Source of the DNA: Thalassobacillus pellis
GTDB lineage: Bacteria; Bacillota; Bacilli; Bacillales; Halobacillaceae
Assembly (NCBI RefSeq): GCF_016908295.1
Contig: NZ_JAFBDO010000010.1
Location: 1 to 61,806 of the forward strand
Length of the DNA: 61,806 bases
Direction of reading: 5' to 3'
Part shown: positions 53,496 through 61,806 of the stretch, in pieces
Layout: each line of letters starts with the position of its first letter
How positions within the stretch are numbered: position 1 is the stretch's first letter
The notes under the pieces: model-generated
The model's database searches: none
The model's input: the letters and a program-made list of their open reading frames with translations, nothing else
What the model was told of the DNA's origin: nothing
Program-made: the position numbers and the translations under genes

Positions 53496-53507
53496 TTAAA
53501 GTATAAA

Positions 53508-53537
53508 ATTTTAACACACATTACAATATTATGTCAA
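53508..53537 (-). promoter_or_regulatory. yacL promoter
   Basis: Minus-strand TTGACA, 18-nt spacer, TAAAAT, starting 5 bp after the disA stop. Confidence 0.7.
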
Positions 53538-53541
53538 CCCA

Positions 53542-54615
53542 TTAAATATTACGGTCAATAAACAGCTGCTCCTGTACCCGGTCTAATCCATCTTTGATTT
53601 TGTGTGCCCGGATTTCGCCGACCCCATCCACTTCAACCAGTTCCTTAGCAGAAGCCTTAACAATTTCATTCAATGTGCCAAATCGGACAATCAGGTGCTC
53701 GATAATCAATGGCGGAAGCCGTGGAATTTTCTTTAGGATCCGATAGCCGCGTGGAACGATTGCTTCCTGCATCTTTTGGTGGGTGGAATACCCGAGCAAC
53801 TTCAGTATTTGTTCGCCGGAAAGCAATTCGGAATTGTCTGCTTCCTGCATTTTTCGCAGCAAGTAATAAGGCTCGTAATCAGGACGCTTACTATAATCTC
53901 TGATGGTTAGAGCTGCTTCCTCCTCAATATTAGACACCAGTTCTGTAAGCTGGAGCTGGACGAGTCTTCCTTCGCTCCCGAGTTCATTGGCATAATTCAA
54001 TATTTCTGTTTTGATGCGCAGGACCATCTCTATTCGGTGGATGACCTGGACTACTTCTGAAAATGTCACCATTTCCTCGAACTCTAATGCCCCAAGATTG
54101 GTCATCCCCTGATCGAGAACATTTTTATATTTTTCCAGGGTCTGGATTGCCTGGTTGGCTTTTGTAAGGATGACTCCCATATCTTTCAAGGAGTAGCGAA
54201 GACTGCCTTTATACAGCGTAATGATGTTCCTCCGCTGGGAAATGGCAATCACAAGATGTCCTGTCTGTTTAGCAACACGTTCTGCTGTTCGATGGCGCAT
54301 TCCTGTTTCCAGGGAAGCAATCGTCGGGTCGGGAATCAATTGGGCGTTTGCATACAAAATGTTTTCTCCGTATTCATCCAATATGATTGCTCCATCCATT
54401 TTGGCCAGTTCATAAAGGTGGGCTGGGGTAAACACAGTATTGATATGGAAGCCGCCATCCACCATATCCTGGATGGTCTCCTCCCTTCCGATGACGATCA
54501 ATCCCCCCGTTTTGGCCCGCAGCACATTGTCTATGCCTTCCCGTAACGGCGTACCGGGAGCGACCAACTGTAATATATCTCCGATTACCGATTTTTTCAT
54601 CTCGTGCCATTCCAT
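53542..54615 (-). CDS. disA: DNA integrity scanning diadenylate cyclase DisA
   Basis: Makes c-di-AMP from two ATP and scans DNA for branched structures; 357 aa. DAC domain (1 to about 150) with catalytic DGA (about 75-77) and MRHRTAE; a helical linker (about 150-280); a C-terminal RuvA-like helix-hairpin-helix domain ([14 protein letters not shown]). The ATG directly abuts the radA stop; AGGAG lies within the last codons of radA, so the two are coupled. Confidence 0.97.
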   Translation of the reverse strand: MEWHEMKKSVIGDILQLVAPGTPLREGIDNVLRAKTGGLIVIGREETIQDMVDGGFHINTVFTPAHLYELAKMDGAIILDEYGENILYANAQLIPDPTIASLETGMRHRTAERVAKQTGHLVIAISQRRNIITLYKGSLRYSLKDMGVILTKANQAIQTLEKYKNVLDQGMTNLGALEFEEMVTFSEVVQVIHRIEMVLRIKTEILNYANELGSEGRLVQLQLTELVSNIEEEAALTIRDYSKRPDYEPYYLLRKMQEADNSELLSGEQILKLLGYSTHQKMQEAIVPRGYRILKKIPRLPPLIIEHLIVRFGTLNEIVKASAKELVEVDGVGEIRAHKIKDGLDRVQEQLFIDRNI

Positions 54616-55992
54616 CTATCTCTCTCCTAACGTGGCTTTAAGTGCATCTTGAACCGTATCGACTCCCAAAACTTCTATATTCGAAGGAGCGGTCCACCCG
54701 TCCAGATTTTTTTGTGGAATGATAACTCGTTTGAACCCAAGCTTAGCTGCCTCCTGGACTCGTTGTTCGATTCGCGCCACACGACGGATTTCCCCGGTTA
54801 ACCCTACTTCGCCTACAACCACATCCTCAGGACTGGATGCCTGATTCCGGAAGCTTGATGCAATGCTGATCGCGACACCCAGATCGATTGCCGGTTCATC
54901 AAGTTTTACACCTCCGGCAACCTTTACATAGGCATCCTGGTTTTGCAAAAGAAGCCCGACACGTTTTTCGAGAACCGCCATCAACAGAGGGACACGGTTG
55001 TGGTCCAAACCAGTCGCCATACGTCTAGGGTTGCCAAAAGTAGTTGGAGATATAAGAGCCTGTATTTCTACCAACACCGGTCGGGTCCCTTCCATGGAAG
55101 CTACGATTGTGGATCCCGCAGCGCCCTGGGAGCGTTCTTCCAAAAAGATCTCGGAAGGATTATCCACCTCTTCCAGACCTTTTTCCTTCATTTCAAAAAT
55201 TCCCATTTCATGCGTGCTTCCGAAGCGGTTTTTTACACTGCGGAGAATACGGAAGGTGTGATGTTGTTCCCCTTCGAAATACAGGACAGCATCCACCATA
55301 TGCTCAAGGAGTCTAGGTCCTGCGATGGAGCCTTCTTTCGTAACATGACCAACGATGAAAATAGGAATTCCTTTACTTTTGGCAACCCGCATCAGTTCAC
55401 TGGTGCATTCCCTGACTTGGGATACGCTTCCGGGAGCCGATGTCACTTCTTCACGGTAAATGGTCTGGATGGAATCGATGACGACAAATTGGGGATCAAT
55501 CGCTTCAATCTGGTTTACAACCTCTACAAGATTAGTTTCGGGAAGGACATATAATTCTTCTGACTTGATTGAAAGACGATCAGCCCGTAGTTTTGTTTGT
55601 CTTGCTGATTCCTCCCCGGAAATATATAAGACTGGCATTCCTTTATCAGCCAGTTGAGACGATACTTGCAAAAGTAAAGTTGACTTTCCAATTCCCGGAT
55701 CGCCTCCGATTAAAACCAATGAGCCAGGTACAATGCCGCCGCCAAGCACGCGGTTCAGCTCAGGCATATTAGTCGTTACGCGTGGCTCTTTTTCAGACTG
55801 GATTGCCGTAATCTTCTCCGGTTTCTTAGAAGTTGTTCCCGGTTCCGCCTGAAACACATGGCGGGAATTCGACCCAGACATCACTTCTTCTACTAATGTA
55901 TTCCATTGATGACAGGCAGGACACTTGCCCATCCATTTCGCGGATTCATAACCGCATTCCTGGCAAACATATTTTGTCTTCTTTTTTGCCAA
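54616..55992 (-). CDS. radA: DNA repair protein RadA
   Basis: RecA-like branch-migration ATPase, 458 aa. N-terminal C4 zinc finger (CQECG, CPACH), Walker [10 protein letters not shown] (about 95-103), the RadA KNRFG motif, and a C-terminal Lon-like domain. It interacts with DisA in B. subtilis. The gap to clpC contains only the clpC terminator. Confidence 0.98.
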   Translation of the reverse strand: MAKKKTKYVCQECGYESAKWMGKCPACHQWNTLVEEVMSGSNSRHVFQAEPGTTSKKPEKITAIQSEKEPRVTTNMPELNRVLGGGIVPGSLVLIGGDPGIGKSTLLLQVSSQLADKGMPVLYISGEESARQTKLRADRLSIKSEELYVLPETNLVEVVNQIEAIDPQFVVIDSIQTIYREEVTSAPGSVSQVRECTSELMRVAKSKGIPIFIVGHVTKEGSIAGPRLLEHMVDAVLYFEGEQHHTFRILRSVKNRFGSTHEMGIFEMKEKGLEEVDNPSEIFLEERSQGAAGSTIVASMEGTRPVLVEIQALISPTTFGNPRRMATGLDHNRVPLLMAVLEKRVGLLLQNQDAYVKVAGGVKLDEPAIDLGVAISIASSFRNQASSPEDVVVGEVGLTGEIRRVARIEQRVQEAAKLGFKRVIIPQKNLDGWTAPSNIEVLGVDTVQDALKATLGER

Positions 55993-56092
55993 GTCAATCT
56001 CCCCTTACTCTCTATAGTATACGAACAGCCTGTCCAAAAGGTTACAGACTGCCAACAAATAAGTAAATTCATCTTAAACAAAGCATATCGAA

Positions 56093-56127
56093 AAAAGAAA
56101 AAAATCGGAAGGCAAACACCTTCCGAT
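56093..56127 (-). terminator. Terminator of the ctsR-clpC operon
   Basis: Minus-strand ATCGGAAGG-TGTTTG-CCTTCCGAT, followed by TTTTTTCTTTTTTC. It lies 14 bp after the clpC stop and isolates radA. Confidence 0.9.
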
Positions 56128-56140
56128 GATAAAAATTGAA

Positions 56141-58576
56141 TTATTGGGCATGAACGACAAATTCACCGTTATCATTAACGTCAATATCGACTTTCTGCCC
56201 TTTCTCGATATTTTCTTTTAACAGCTCTTCAGACAAGAGATCCTCTACGTTTTTCTGGATAGAACGACGCAGCGGTCGAGCTCCGTACTCTGGGTCGAAA
56301 CCTTCGTTTGCTATTTTTTGTATAGCTTTATCAGACAATCGGAAGTCGATTTCCTGCTCTTTCAGGCGTGTACGTAGCTGCTCTGCCATCAGCGTTACGA
56401 TATCAGCCATATGCTTCCTTTCCAGGGAGTGGAAGACGATTGTTTCATCGATCCGGTTCAAGAATTCCGGACGGAACGCTTTTTTCAGTTCATTCATAAC
56501 TTTGGCTTTCATGTCGGCATGATCCTGGTCATCGTCACCCATGCTGAAACCAACATATTTATTCTGTTTCAGCTCCTGAGCCCCGACGTTGGAGGTCATG
56601 ATCAGGACAGTATTGCGGAAGTCGACTACACGACCTTTGGAGTCAGTCAGCCTTCCGTCCTCAAGCACTTGAAGAAGAATGTTGAATACTTCTGGATGGG
56701 CTTTTTCAATTTCATCCAAAAGCACGACTGAATATGGTTTACGGCGGACTTTTTCAGTCAGCTGGCCGCCTTCTTCATAGCCGACGTAGCCTGGAGGAGA
56801 CCCTACGAGACGGGACGTGCTATGCTTTTCCATATACTCGGACATGTCAATTCGAATCATCGCATCTTCATCGCCGAACATGCTTTCTGCCAGCGCTCTT
56901 GCCAGTTCTGTCTTACCTACACCCGTAGGCCCAAGGAAGATGAATGAGCCGATTGGGCGCTTCGGATCTTTCAATCCTGCGCGTGCACGCCTGATCGCTT
57001 TTGAAATAGAACGCACCGCTTCTTCCTGACCAATAACACGGTTATGAAGGGTATCTTCCATGTTCAACAGACGCTCACTTTCTTCTTTGGCAAGCTTGGA
57101 TACAGGGACTCCCGTCCACGTGGATACCACAGAAGCGATATCCTCTGTAGTCACCTCAGAGTTCTCCTGGCCCTGCTTTTCTTTCCATTCGTCTTTCGTT
57201 TTTTCCAAGTCATCACGTAAACGCTGTTCACTGTCACGCAGGGAAGCAGCTTTTTCGAACTCCTGTCCTTGGACAGCGGCATCCTTTTCTTTACGGACTT
57301 CTTCAAGTTTCTGCTCAAGCTCTTTCAAGTTTGGCGGAGCCGTGTAGGATTGAAGACGAACCTTTGAGGCCGCCTCATCAATCAAGTCAATCGCCTTATC
57401 CGGAAGGAAGCGGTCCGTAATATAACGATCAGAGAGCTTTACTGCAGACTCGATCGCTTCGTCGGTAATCGTTACCCGGTGGTGGGCTTCATAACGGTCT
57501 CGCAATCCTTTGAGAATCTGGACGGACTCATCTGCTGTCGGTTCATCTACCTGAATCGGCTGGAAACGACGTTCGAGCGCAGCGTCTTTTTCAATATATT
57601 TACGATATTCGTCCAACGTGGTCGCCCCGATACATTGCAGTTCACCACGGGCAAGAGACGGCTTCAGGATATTGGAAGCATCAATGGCACCTTCTGCTCC
57701 GCCGGCACCGATCAACGTGTGAAGCTCATCGATAAATAGAATGATATTATTTGCCTGACGGATTTCCTCCATCACTTTTTTCAAACGATCCTCAAATTCC
57801 CCGCGGTATTTCGTTCCAGCAACAACTGTCCCCATATCAAGGGTCATGACGCGTTTGTCGCGGAGAATTTCCGGTACTTCGTTATTGATGATTTGCTGGG
57901 CAAGCCCCTCAGCGATGGCCGTTTTACCTACACCAGGCTCCCCGATCAATACTGGATTATTTTTCGTCCTGCGGCTCAATACCTGGATGACACGCTGGAT
58001 TTCTTCACTTCGCCCGATAACCGGGTCGATGTTTCCTTCTTTAGCAATAGCCGTCAGATCGCGTGCAAGGGAATCCAGTGTCGGTGTGTTGGCATTCGTA
58101 GCCTGGCTCGCACCGCGGCGGTTTTGCCCTCCGGAAGATTCATTATTCCCAAGCAGCTGAAGTACCTGCTGACGTGCTTTATTCAGGCTGACTCCAAGAT
58201 TGTTCAGGACACGGGCTGCTACACCTTCGCCTTCACGGATCAAGCCAAGCAGGATATGTTCTGTACCTACGTAAGAATGGCCAAGCTTACGAGCTTCGTC
58301 CATGGAAAGCTCGATGACCTTTTTAGCTCGTGGTGTATAGTGAATGGTCTGAGAAACCTTTTCCCCACGGCCAATCAGCTGCTCTACTTCCTGCTGGATT
58401 TTCCCCGCTTCCAGTCCCAAAGCAATCAATGCTTTTGCTGCTATACCTTCACCTTCCCGAACAAGGCCGAGAAGGACATGTTCTGTACCTATATTATTGT
58501 GGCCAAGACGAACTGCTTCCTCTTGAGCAAGAGCCAATACTTTTTGTGCTCGTTCTGTAAATCGCCCAAACATCAT
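56141..58576 (-). CDS. clpC: ATP-dependent Clp protease ATPase subunit ClpC
   Basis: Class I Hsp100/Clp unfoldase, 811 aa, pairs with ClpP and adaptors MecA and McsB. Two N-terminal repeats (1 to about 140), AAA-1 Walker [10 protein letters not shown] (about 213), a middle domain with UVR-like [19 protein letters not shown] (about 420-470), and AAA-2 Walker [10 protein letters not shown] (about 550). AGGAGG lies 9 nt before the ATG. Fourth gene of the CtsR operon. Confidence 0.98.
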   Translation of the reverse strand: MMFGRFTERAQKVLALAQEEAVRLGHNNIGTEHVLLGLVREGEGIAAKALIALGLEAGKIQQEVEQLIGRGEKVSQTIHYTPRAKKVIELSMDEARKLGHSYVGTEHILLGLIREGEGVAARVLNNLGVSLNKARQQVLQLLGNNESSGGQNRRGASQATNANTPTLDSLARDLTAIAKEGNIDPVIGRSEEIQRVIQVLSRRTKNNPVLIGEPGVGKTAIAEGLAQQIINNEVPEILRDKRVMTLDMGTVVAGTKYRGEFEDRLKKVMEEIRQANNIILFIDELHTLIGAGGAEGAIDASNILKPSLARGELQCIGATTLDEYRKYIEKDAALERRFQPIQVDEPTADESVQILKGLRDRYEAHHRVTITDEAIESAVKLSDRYITDRFLPDKAIDLIDEAASKVRLQSYTAPPNLKELEQKLEEVRKEKDAAVQGQEFEKAASLRDSEQRLRDDLEKTKDEWKEKQGQENSEVTTEDIASVVSTWTGVPVSKLAKEESERLLNMEDTLHNRVIGQEEAVRSISKAIRRARAGLKDPKRPIGSFIFLGPTGVGKTELARALAESMFGDEDAMIRIDMSEYMEKHSTSRLVGSPPGYVGYEEGGQLTEKVRRKPYSVVLLDEIEKAHPEVFNILLQVLEDGRLTDSKGRVVDFRNTVLIMTSNVGAQELKQNKYVGFSMGDDDQDHADMKAKVMNELKKAFRPEFLNRIDETIVFHSLERKHMADIVTLMAEQLRTRLKEQEIDFRLSDKAIQKIANEGFDPEYGARPLRRSIQKNVEDLLSEELLKENIEKGQKVDIDVNDNGEFVVHAQ

Positions 58577-58599
58577 GGGACATTACCTCCTTACAAAAA

Positions 58600-59667
58600 T
58601 TATTGTTTTTCAAGCTGCAGCCGCTCACGAATCAGGGATGCCCTTCTGATATCCCGTTGATCCGGAGATAATGTTTCTTGTGCGTATTGTTGCAAAAATC
58701 CCGGCTGGGTTAAAATCATCAGCTCATTCAAAATGTTTTTGGTAACGTTCTTGATATACCCTAAATCTATTCCTAACTGGACGTCCGATAAACACTTGGC
58801 CGCTTCTTTTGATTCAATAATACGGCTGTGTTTCAGGACACCAAATGACCGGAACACTCTGTCCTCTAGCTGAATGCTGGAGCGTTCCTTTAATGCCTGG
58901 CGCGCTCTGCGCTCCTGATCGACCAGTTGTTTAACGACACTCTGTAAATCTTCCACAATATCTTCTTCAGACTTGCCGAGTGTTATTTGGTTGGATATTT
59001 GAAAAATATTCCCGAGCGACTCACTGCCTTCCCCATAGATTCCTCGAACGACAAGACCAAGCTGGTTAATAGCAGGAATCATACGATTGATCTGCTGGGT
59101 CATTGCCAAGGCTGGCAGGTGCATCATAACCGACGCCCGCATTCCTGTACCGACATTAGTCGGACAAGTCGTCAAATACCCTCGACTTTGATCGAAGGCA
59201 TAATTTACTTTTTCCTCGAGCCAATCATCAAGCTCAGATGCCCGCTTTAAAGCCTGGGACAATTGAAAACCCGGATAATACAACTGAATCCGGATATGGT
59301 CTTCTTCATTGATCATGATGGAAACTTGTTCGTTCTGTGATATCAGCGCTGCGGAATAATCGGAATGCTCCGCCAAGTGTGGACTGATCAAATGCTTTTC
59401 GACCAGCACACGCTTTTCAATCGGCTTCAAGTCCGTCATTTTGACTAACTCAAGGTTTTTATAATCCTTAAAGGATTGATGCGCATATTCCTGAGTGAAA
59501 AATTCAAGAATAGGCTTCAGATCATCTTCTTTTGCTATCACAGGAAAGGTCACTTTATCAAAATTCCTTGCCAGACGAATCCTGCTGCTAAGGACGATAT
59601 CACTGTCCGGTCCCTCTTGCTTCATCCAGGGACTGATAGCTTCATTCATGAACTGTTGAAGAGACAT
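58600..59667 (-). CDS. mcsB: Protein-arginine kinase McsB
   Basis: Arginine kinase that tags proteins for ClpCP degradation and inactivates CtsR; 355 aa. SRIRLARNF (about 27-35) and [13 protein letters not shown] (about 163-175, with the catalytic Cys) are phosphagen-kinase hallmarks. ATG 59667 overlaps the mcsA stop in TGATG; a TTG 59670 would add one residue. Confidence 0.97.
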   Translation of the reverse strand: MSLQQFMNEAISPWMKQEGPDSDIVLSSRIRLARNFDKVTFPVIAKEDDLKPILEFFTQEYAHQSFKDYKNLELVKMTDLKPIEKRVLVEKHLISPHLAEHSDYSAALISQNEQVSIMINEEDHIRIQLYYPGFQLSQALKRASELDDWLEEKVNYAFDQSRGYLTTCPTNVGTGMRASVMMHLPALAMTQQINRMIPAINQLGLVVRGIYGEGSESLGNIFQISNQITLGKSEEDIVEDLQSVVKQLVDQERRARQALKERSSIQLEDRVFRSFGVLKHSRIIESKEAAKCLSDVQLGIDLGYIKNVTKNILNELMILTQPGFLQQYAQETLSPDQRDIRRASLIRERLQLEKQ

Positions 59668-60209
59668 CAATCATCGCCCCCTTCTTGCTGCAGTTGTTTC
59701 TCTAATTCACGTATGTGGTCACGCACATCTGCAGCCTTCTCAAACTCTTCTTTCTCAATCAGCTGGTGTAATTCCTGCTTTTTTTCACTAATTTGTCTTT
59801 GTAAATGCAAATTGCCTCCGACACGTTTAGGAATCTTCCCATCATGGGTCGTGTTACCGCTATGGACCCTGCGGAAAATTGGATTTAGTCGTTCATCAAA
59901 CGTTTGATAACATTGGGTGCAGCCGAATTTGCCAATCCTGGTGAACTCCTGATAGGTTAGACCGCATTTAGGGCATTGCAGCTGCTTTGGGGCTTCTGTA
60001 GCCGATGATTGGGCCTTTTCGCCTCCAAACGAAGATGGTTGATCAAAGTTGAAGAGACCTGATAACAAGTCATTTAAAGAAAATGTGTTTTCAGCATAAC
60101 CTTTTTCTTTGGCACACTGTTCACACACGTGAACTTCCGTTTTGTCACCATTGATGACCTTTGTCAAATGGACAGTGGCCGGCCGTTGATGACATTCCTG
60201 GCATTCCAT
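59667..60209 (-). CDS. mcsA: McsA, zinc-binding activator of McsB
   Basis: Activator of McsB, 180 aa. Two double zinc fingers: CQECH...CEQCAKEKG in the first 35 residues and [26 protein letters not shown] (about 76-101). A C-terminal UVR motif ([21 protein letters not shown], about 150-172) mediates binding. Second gene of the operon. Confidence 0.97.
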   Translation of the reverse strand: MECQECHQRPATVHLTKVINGDKTEVHVCEQCAKEKGYAENTFSLNDLLSGLFNFDQPSSFGGEKAQSSATEAPKQLQCPKCGLTYQEFTRIGKFGCTQCYQTFDERLNPIFRRVHSGNTTHDGKIPKRVGGNLHLQRQISEKKQELHQLIEKEEFEKAADVRDHIRELEKQLQQEGGDD

Positions 60210-60231
60210 TTCTTTTCCTCTCCTTTCCTGA

Positions 60232-60696
60232 TCAGACTTTATATCTTAATGTCGATAACATGGCAGCCAGAATTCTGGACCTTATTTCATCACGCAGCGG
60301 AAGTTGAAATGCGAGCACCTGACGACTTATTGCACTAGCCATCAGTTTCGCTTCCCGTTCGGAAATGATTTCTTCTTCTAACAGCCTTTCGACAACATTG
60401 ATTGCTGCGCTCTGAGTGACCTTAGGCTGGATCATTTCCAATACCTCTTCAATAAGTTCCGCGTCATCCTGAGGCTTGACCCGCATAATACGGATATAAC
60501 CTCCTCCCCCGCGTTTGCTTTCGACTATATAACCTTTTTCCACAGTGAATCTTGTTTTAATCACATAATTAATCTGAGAGGGAACACATTGAAACTGATC
60601 TGCAAGTTCACTGCGCTTAATCTCAATCACTTGCTGTTTATTAGAGTCCAGAACCTCTTTTAAATACTCTTCAATGATATCGGATATATTCCGCAT
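60232..60696 (-). CDS. ctsR: Transcriptional repressor CtsR
   Basis: Class III heat-shock repressor, 154 aa. Winged helix-turn-helix N-domain with glycine-rich wing VESKRGGGGYIRI (about 61-73), which melts or releases DNA on heating, and C-terminal dimerisation and McsB-binding helices. It represses its own operon through the heptads at 60712-60734. GGAGGAGG precedes ATG. Confidence 0.97.
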   Translation of the reverse strand: MRNISDIIEEYLKEVLDSNKQQVIEIKRSELADQFQCVPSQINYVIKTRFTVEKGYIVESKRGGGGYIRIMRVKPQDDAELIEEVLEMIQPKVTQSAAINVVERLLEEEIISEREAKLMASAISRQVLAFQLPLRDEIRSRILAAMLSTLRYKV

Positions 60697-60711
60697 CTTC
60701 CCTCCTCCTCA

Positions 60712-60734
60712 TTTGACTTTGACTATCTTTGACT
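60712..60734. promoter_or_regulatory. CtsR operator
   Basis: Minus-strand AGTCAAA-GAT-AGTCAAA matches RGTCAAA-N3-RGTCAAA, and a third heptad AGTCAAA overlaps by one base. It lies between the -10 element and the ctsR start. Confidence 0.92.
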
Positions 60735-60742
60735 TTAATTAT

Positions 60743-60770
60743 ATTATACTTATTTTTTTGAAACACGCAA
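60743..60770 (-). promoter_or_regulatory. ctsR operon promoter
   Basis: Minus-strand TTGCGT, 16-nt spacer, TATAAT, just upstream of the CtsR operator. Confidence 0.65.
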
Positions 60771-60842
60771 CAGAAAAGTTTTACCGATTTCCTATCTTCC
60801 ATGTTCCCCTAAAAGGGGAGGTTTTAAAACAAAATTACTGGA

Positions 60843-60876
60843 TAAAAAAACCATACTGCTGTCATTAGCAGTATGG
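60843..60876 (-). terminator. Terminator of the mgtC-like gene
   Basis: Minus-strand CCATACTGCT-AATGAC-AGCAGTATGG, then seven T. It lies about 22 bp after the gene. Confidence 0.9.
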
Positions 60877-60897
60877 CACTTTATCTCCTCTTAGCAT

Positions 60898-61590
60898 TTA
60901 TTTTCGTTCATACACCAGCTTTACATGCTCTACCTTCGATAATTGATCAAATAAAATGGCCTGATCAAATTTTTGACCTTTTTCCAGTTCAATAAACAGA
61001 ATGCGCTCGCCCGTACGTTCATTCTCAATAGAAAGTTTACGGATATTTATACCGACCTCTTCAAATGTACGCAGTAACTCACCCATATTTACATCTCTTT
61101 CAACCACAAGTCTAAGATAGTTTTTATTGCGCCCGGCCATTACTTTTTCTTCGATCTGATTAAGTAAAACCAGGCTCAACAACACTAGGATGGTTGTCAA
61201 AATGGCCGCATCATACATTCCTGCACCGATAACCAATCCAAGTCCAGCAACTGTCCAAATGGATGCAGCCGTAGTCAGACCCTTGATGGTCATCCCATTG
61301 ACAATAATTGTACCTGCTCCTAAAAAACCGATGCCACTGATTACGTAGGAGGGAATACGGGCCGGGTCAAAGCGGATATTATCATACGCCTGGATGAAAG
61401 ATTGAAAACCATATAAAGATAATAGCATCATTAAGCAGGAACCGACCCCCACAAGAATATGGGTACGAAAGCCTGCTGAATGGTTTTTAAGTTCACGCTC
61501 AAAACCAATCAGACCTGATAAAAGTAAAGCAATTAACAACCGGATCAGATAAACATCAAAATCTTCTCCTACAAGGGGTAAATCCTCCAT
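60898..61590 (-). CDS. MgtC/SapB family membrane protein
   Basis: About 230 aa. The N-terminal membrane domain (about 10-140, four to five TM helices) carries the MgtC signature GLIGFERELKNHSAGFRTHILVGVGSCLMML and GTIIVNGMTIKGLTTAASIW. The C-terminal about 80 residues form a soluble ACT-like domain, as in long MgtC proteins. In Salmonella MgtC affects Mg and F-ATPase homeostasis; bacilli homologues are poorly defined. ATG 61590 follows GGGAGG by 6 nt; TTG 61608 is unlikely. It stands alone between the 5S rRNA and ctsR. Confidence 0.9.
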   Translation of the reverse strand: MEDLPLVGEDFDVYLIRLLIALLLSGLIGFERELKNHSAGFRTHILVGVGSCLMMLLSLYGFQSFIQAYDNIRFDPARIPSYVISGIGFLGAGTIIVNGMTIKGLTTAASIWTVAGLGLVIGAGMYDAAILTTILVLLSLVLLNQIEEKVMAGRNKNYLRLVVERDVNMGELLRTFEEVGINIRKLSIENERTGERILFIELEKGQKFDQAILFDQLSKVEHVKLVYERK

Positions 61591-61624
61591 AAGCTTCCTC
61601 CCAACCAAAACACTCTAATATTTA

Positions 61625-61652
61625 ATTATATACCCGCTAAACGATGTTTATC
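61625..61652 (-). promoter_or_regulatory. Candidate promoter of the mgtC-like gene
   Basis: Minus-strand TATAAT at 61625-61630 with a weak -35 (TGATAA, 17-nt spacer) upstream. It lies between the rrn terminator and the start codon. Confidence 0.4.
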
Positions 61653-61674
61653 ACTGTTAAGATTTTCTTGTATT

Positions 61675-61708
61675 GAAAAAACCCAGAAGCTTTATGACTT
61701 CTGGGTTT
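61675..61708 (-). terminator. rrn operon terminator
   Basis: Minus-strand AACCCAGAAG-TCATAAA-GCTTCTGGGTT (one G-C to A-G shift in the loop), then TTTTC. It follows the 5S gene directly, so no tRNA genes trail this rrn operon. Confidence 0.88.
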
Positions 61709-61711
61709 ACG

Positions 61712-61806
61712 TTGCCTAGCGGCGTCCTACTCTCACGGGGATAAACCCGACTACCATCGGCGCTGGAGAGCTTAACTGCTGTGTTCGGCATGGGAACAGG
61801 TGTGAC
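61712..61806 (-). rRNA. rrf: 5S ribosomal RNA (3' part; continues past the window edge)
   Basis: The minus strand reads GTCACACCTGTTCCCATGCCGAACAC, then AGTTAAGCTCTCCAGCGCC, GATGGTAGTC and GTGAGAGTAGGACGCCGC, unmistakably bacillar 5S rRNA. About the first 20 nt of the gene lie beyond the window. The exact mature 3' end is uncertain by a few bases. Confidence 0.96.

Noticed and set aside
61609-61711. tRNA genes after the 5S rRNA
   Set aside because: Only a terminator and a short promoter region are present; no cloverleaf sequence found.

Overview
The window is a chromosomal block from a low-GC, endospore-forming member of the Bacillaceae. Gene order follows the Bacillus subtilis rrnW to rrnI interval: ctsR-mcsA-mcsB-clpC, radA-disA-yacL, isp genes, gltX-cysE-cysS, mrnC-rlmB-yacP-sigH, rpmG-secE-nusG, L11/L1/L10/L12, rpoBC, the str, S10, spc and alpha operons, ecfA1A2T-truA, rplM-rpsI, cwlD, salA, gerD, kbaA, pdaB. 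The genus cannot be fixed by eye; a marine or halophilic relative such as Halobacillus or Virgibacillus is a guess. Almost everything lies on the minus strand, so transcription runs from high to low coordinates. A 5S rRNA 3' end sits at the right edge, and the tandem promoters and leader of a second rRNA operon sit at the left edge, so the block lies between two co-directional rrn operons.

Reading with transcription (right to left): 5S rRNA and its terminator; an mgtC-like membrane gene; the CtsR-controlled ctsR-mcsA-mcsB-clpC protein quality-control operon; radA, disA and yacL; a fused ispD-ispF gene; gltX; a Cys T-box followed by cysE-cysS-mrnC-rlmB-yacP; sigH; rpmG-secE; nusG; rplK-rplA; the L10 leader with rplJ-rplL; an RsmC-like methyltransferase; rpoB-rpoC; the str operon (ybxF-like gene, rpsL, rpsG, fusA, tuf); a GPP34-domain gene; then one unbroken run of ribosomal and accessory genes from rpsJ to rplQ (26.3 to 11.3 kb), including secY, adk, map, infA and rpoA; the ECF transporter module with truA; rplM-rpsI; a Dph6-like ATP pyrophosphatase; and sporulation/germination genes cwlD, salA, gerD, kbaA and pdaB. 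The block ends with a small unknown gene and a beta-phosphoglucomutase gene before the next rrn promoters.

The core is the transcription-translation machinery, with regulatory RNAs where expected (T-box, L10 leader, probable L13 leader). Three sporulation promoters can be read by eye: sigma-E type for pdaB and cwlD and sigma-G type for gerD. Departures from the B. subtilis layout are the fused ispDF gene with a surviving internal ribosome-binding site, the GPP34 gene between tuf and rpsJ, the Dph6-like gene between rpsI and cwlD, a three-copy structured repeat that twice sits as a terminator-bearing 5' leader, a large inverted repeat enclosing the str promoter, a terminator between secE and nusG, and a PdaB with Asn at the usual catalytic Asp. 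No mobile element, CRISPR array, tRNA or defence system was seen. Promoters and terminators were read by eye and are predictions.
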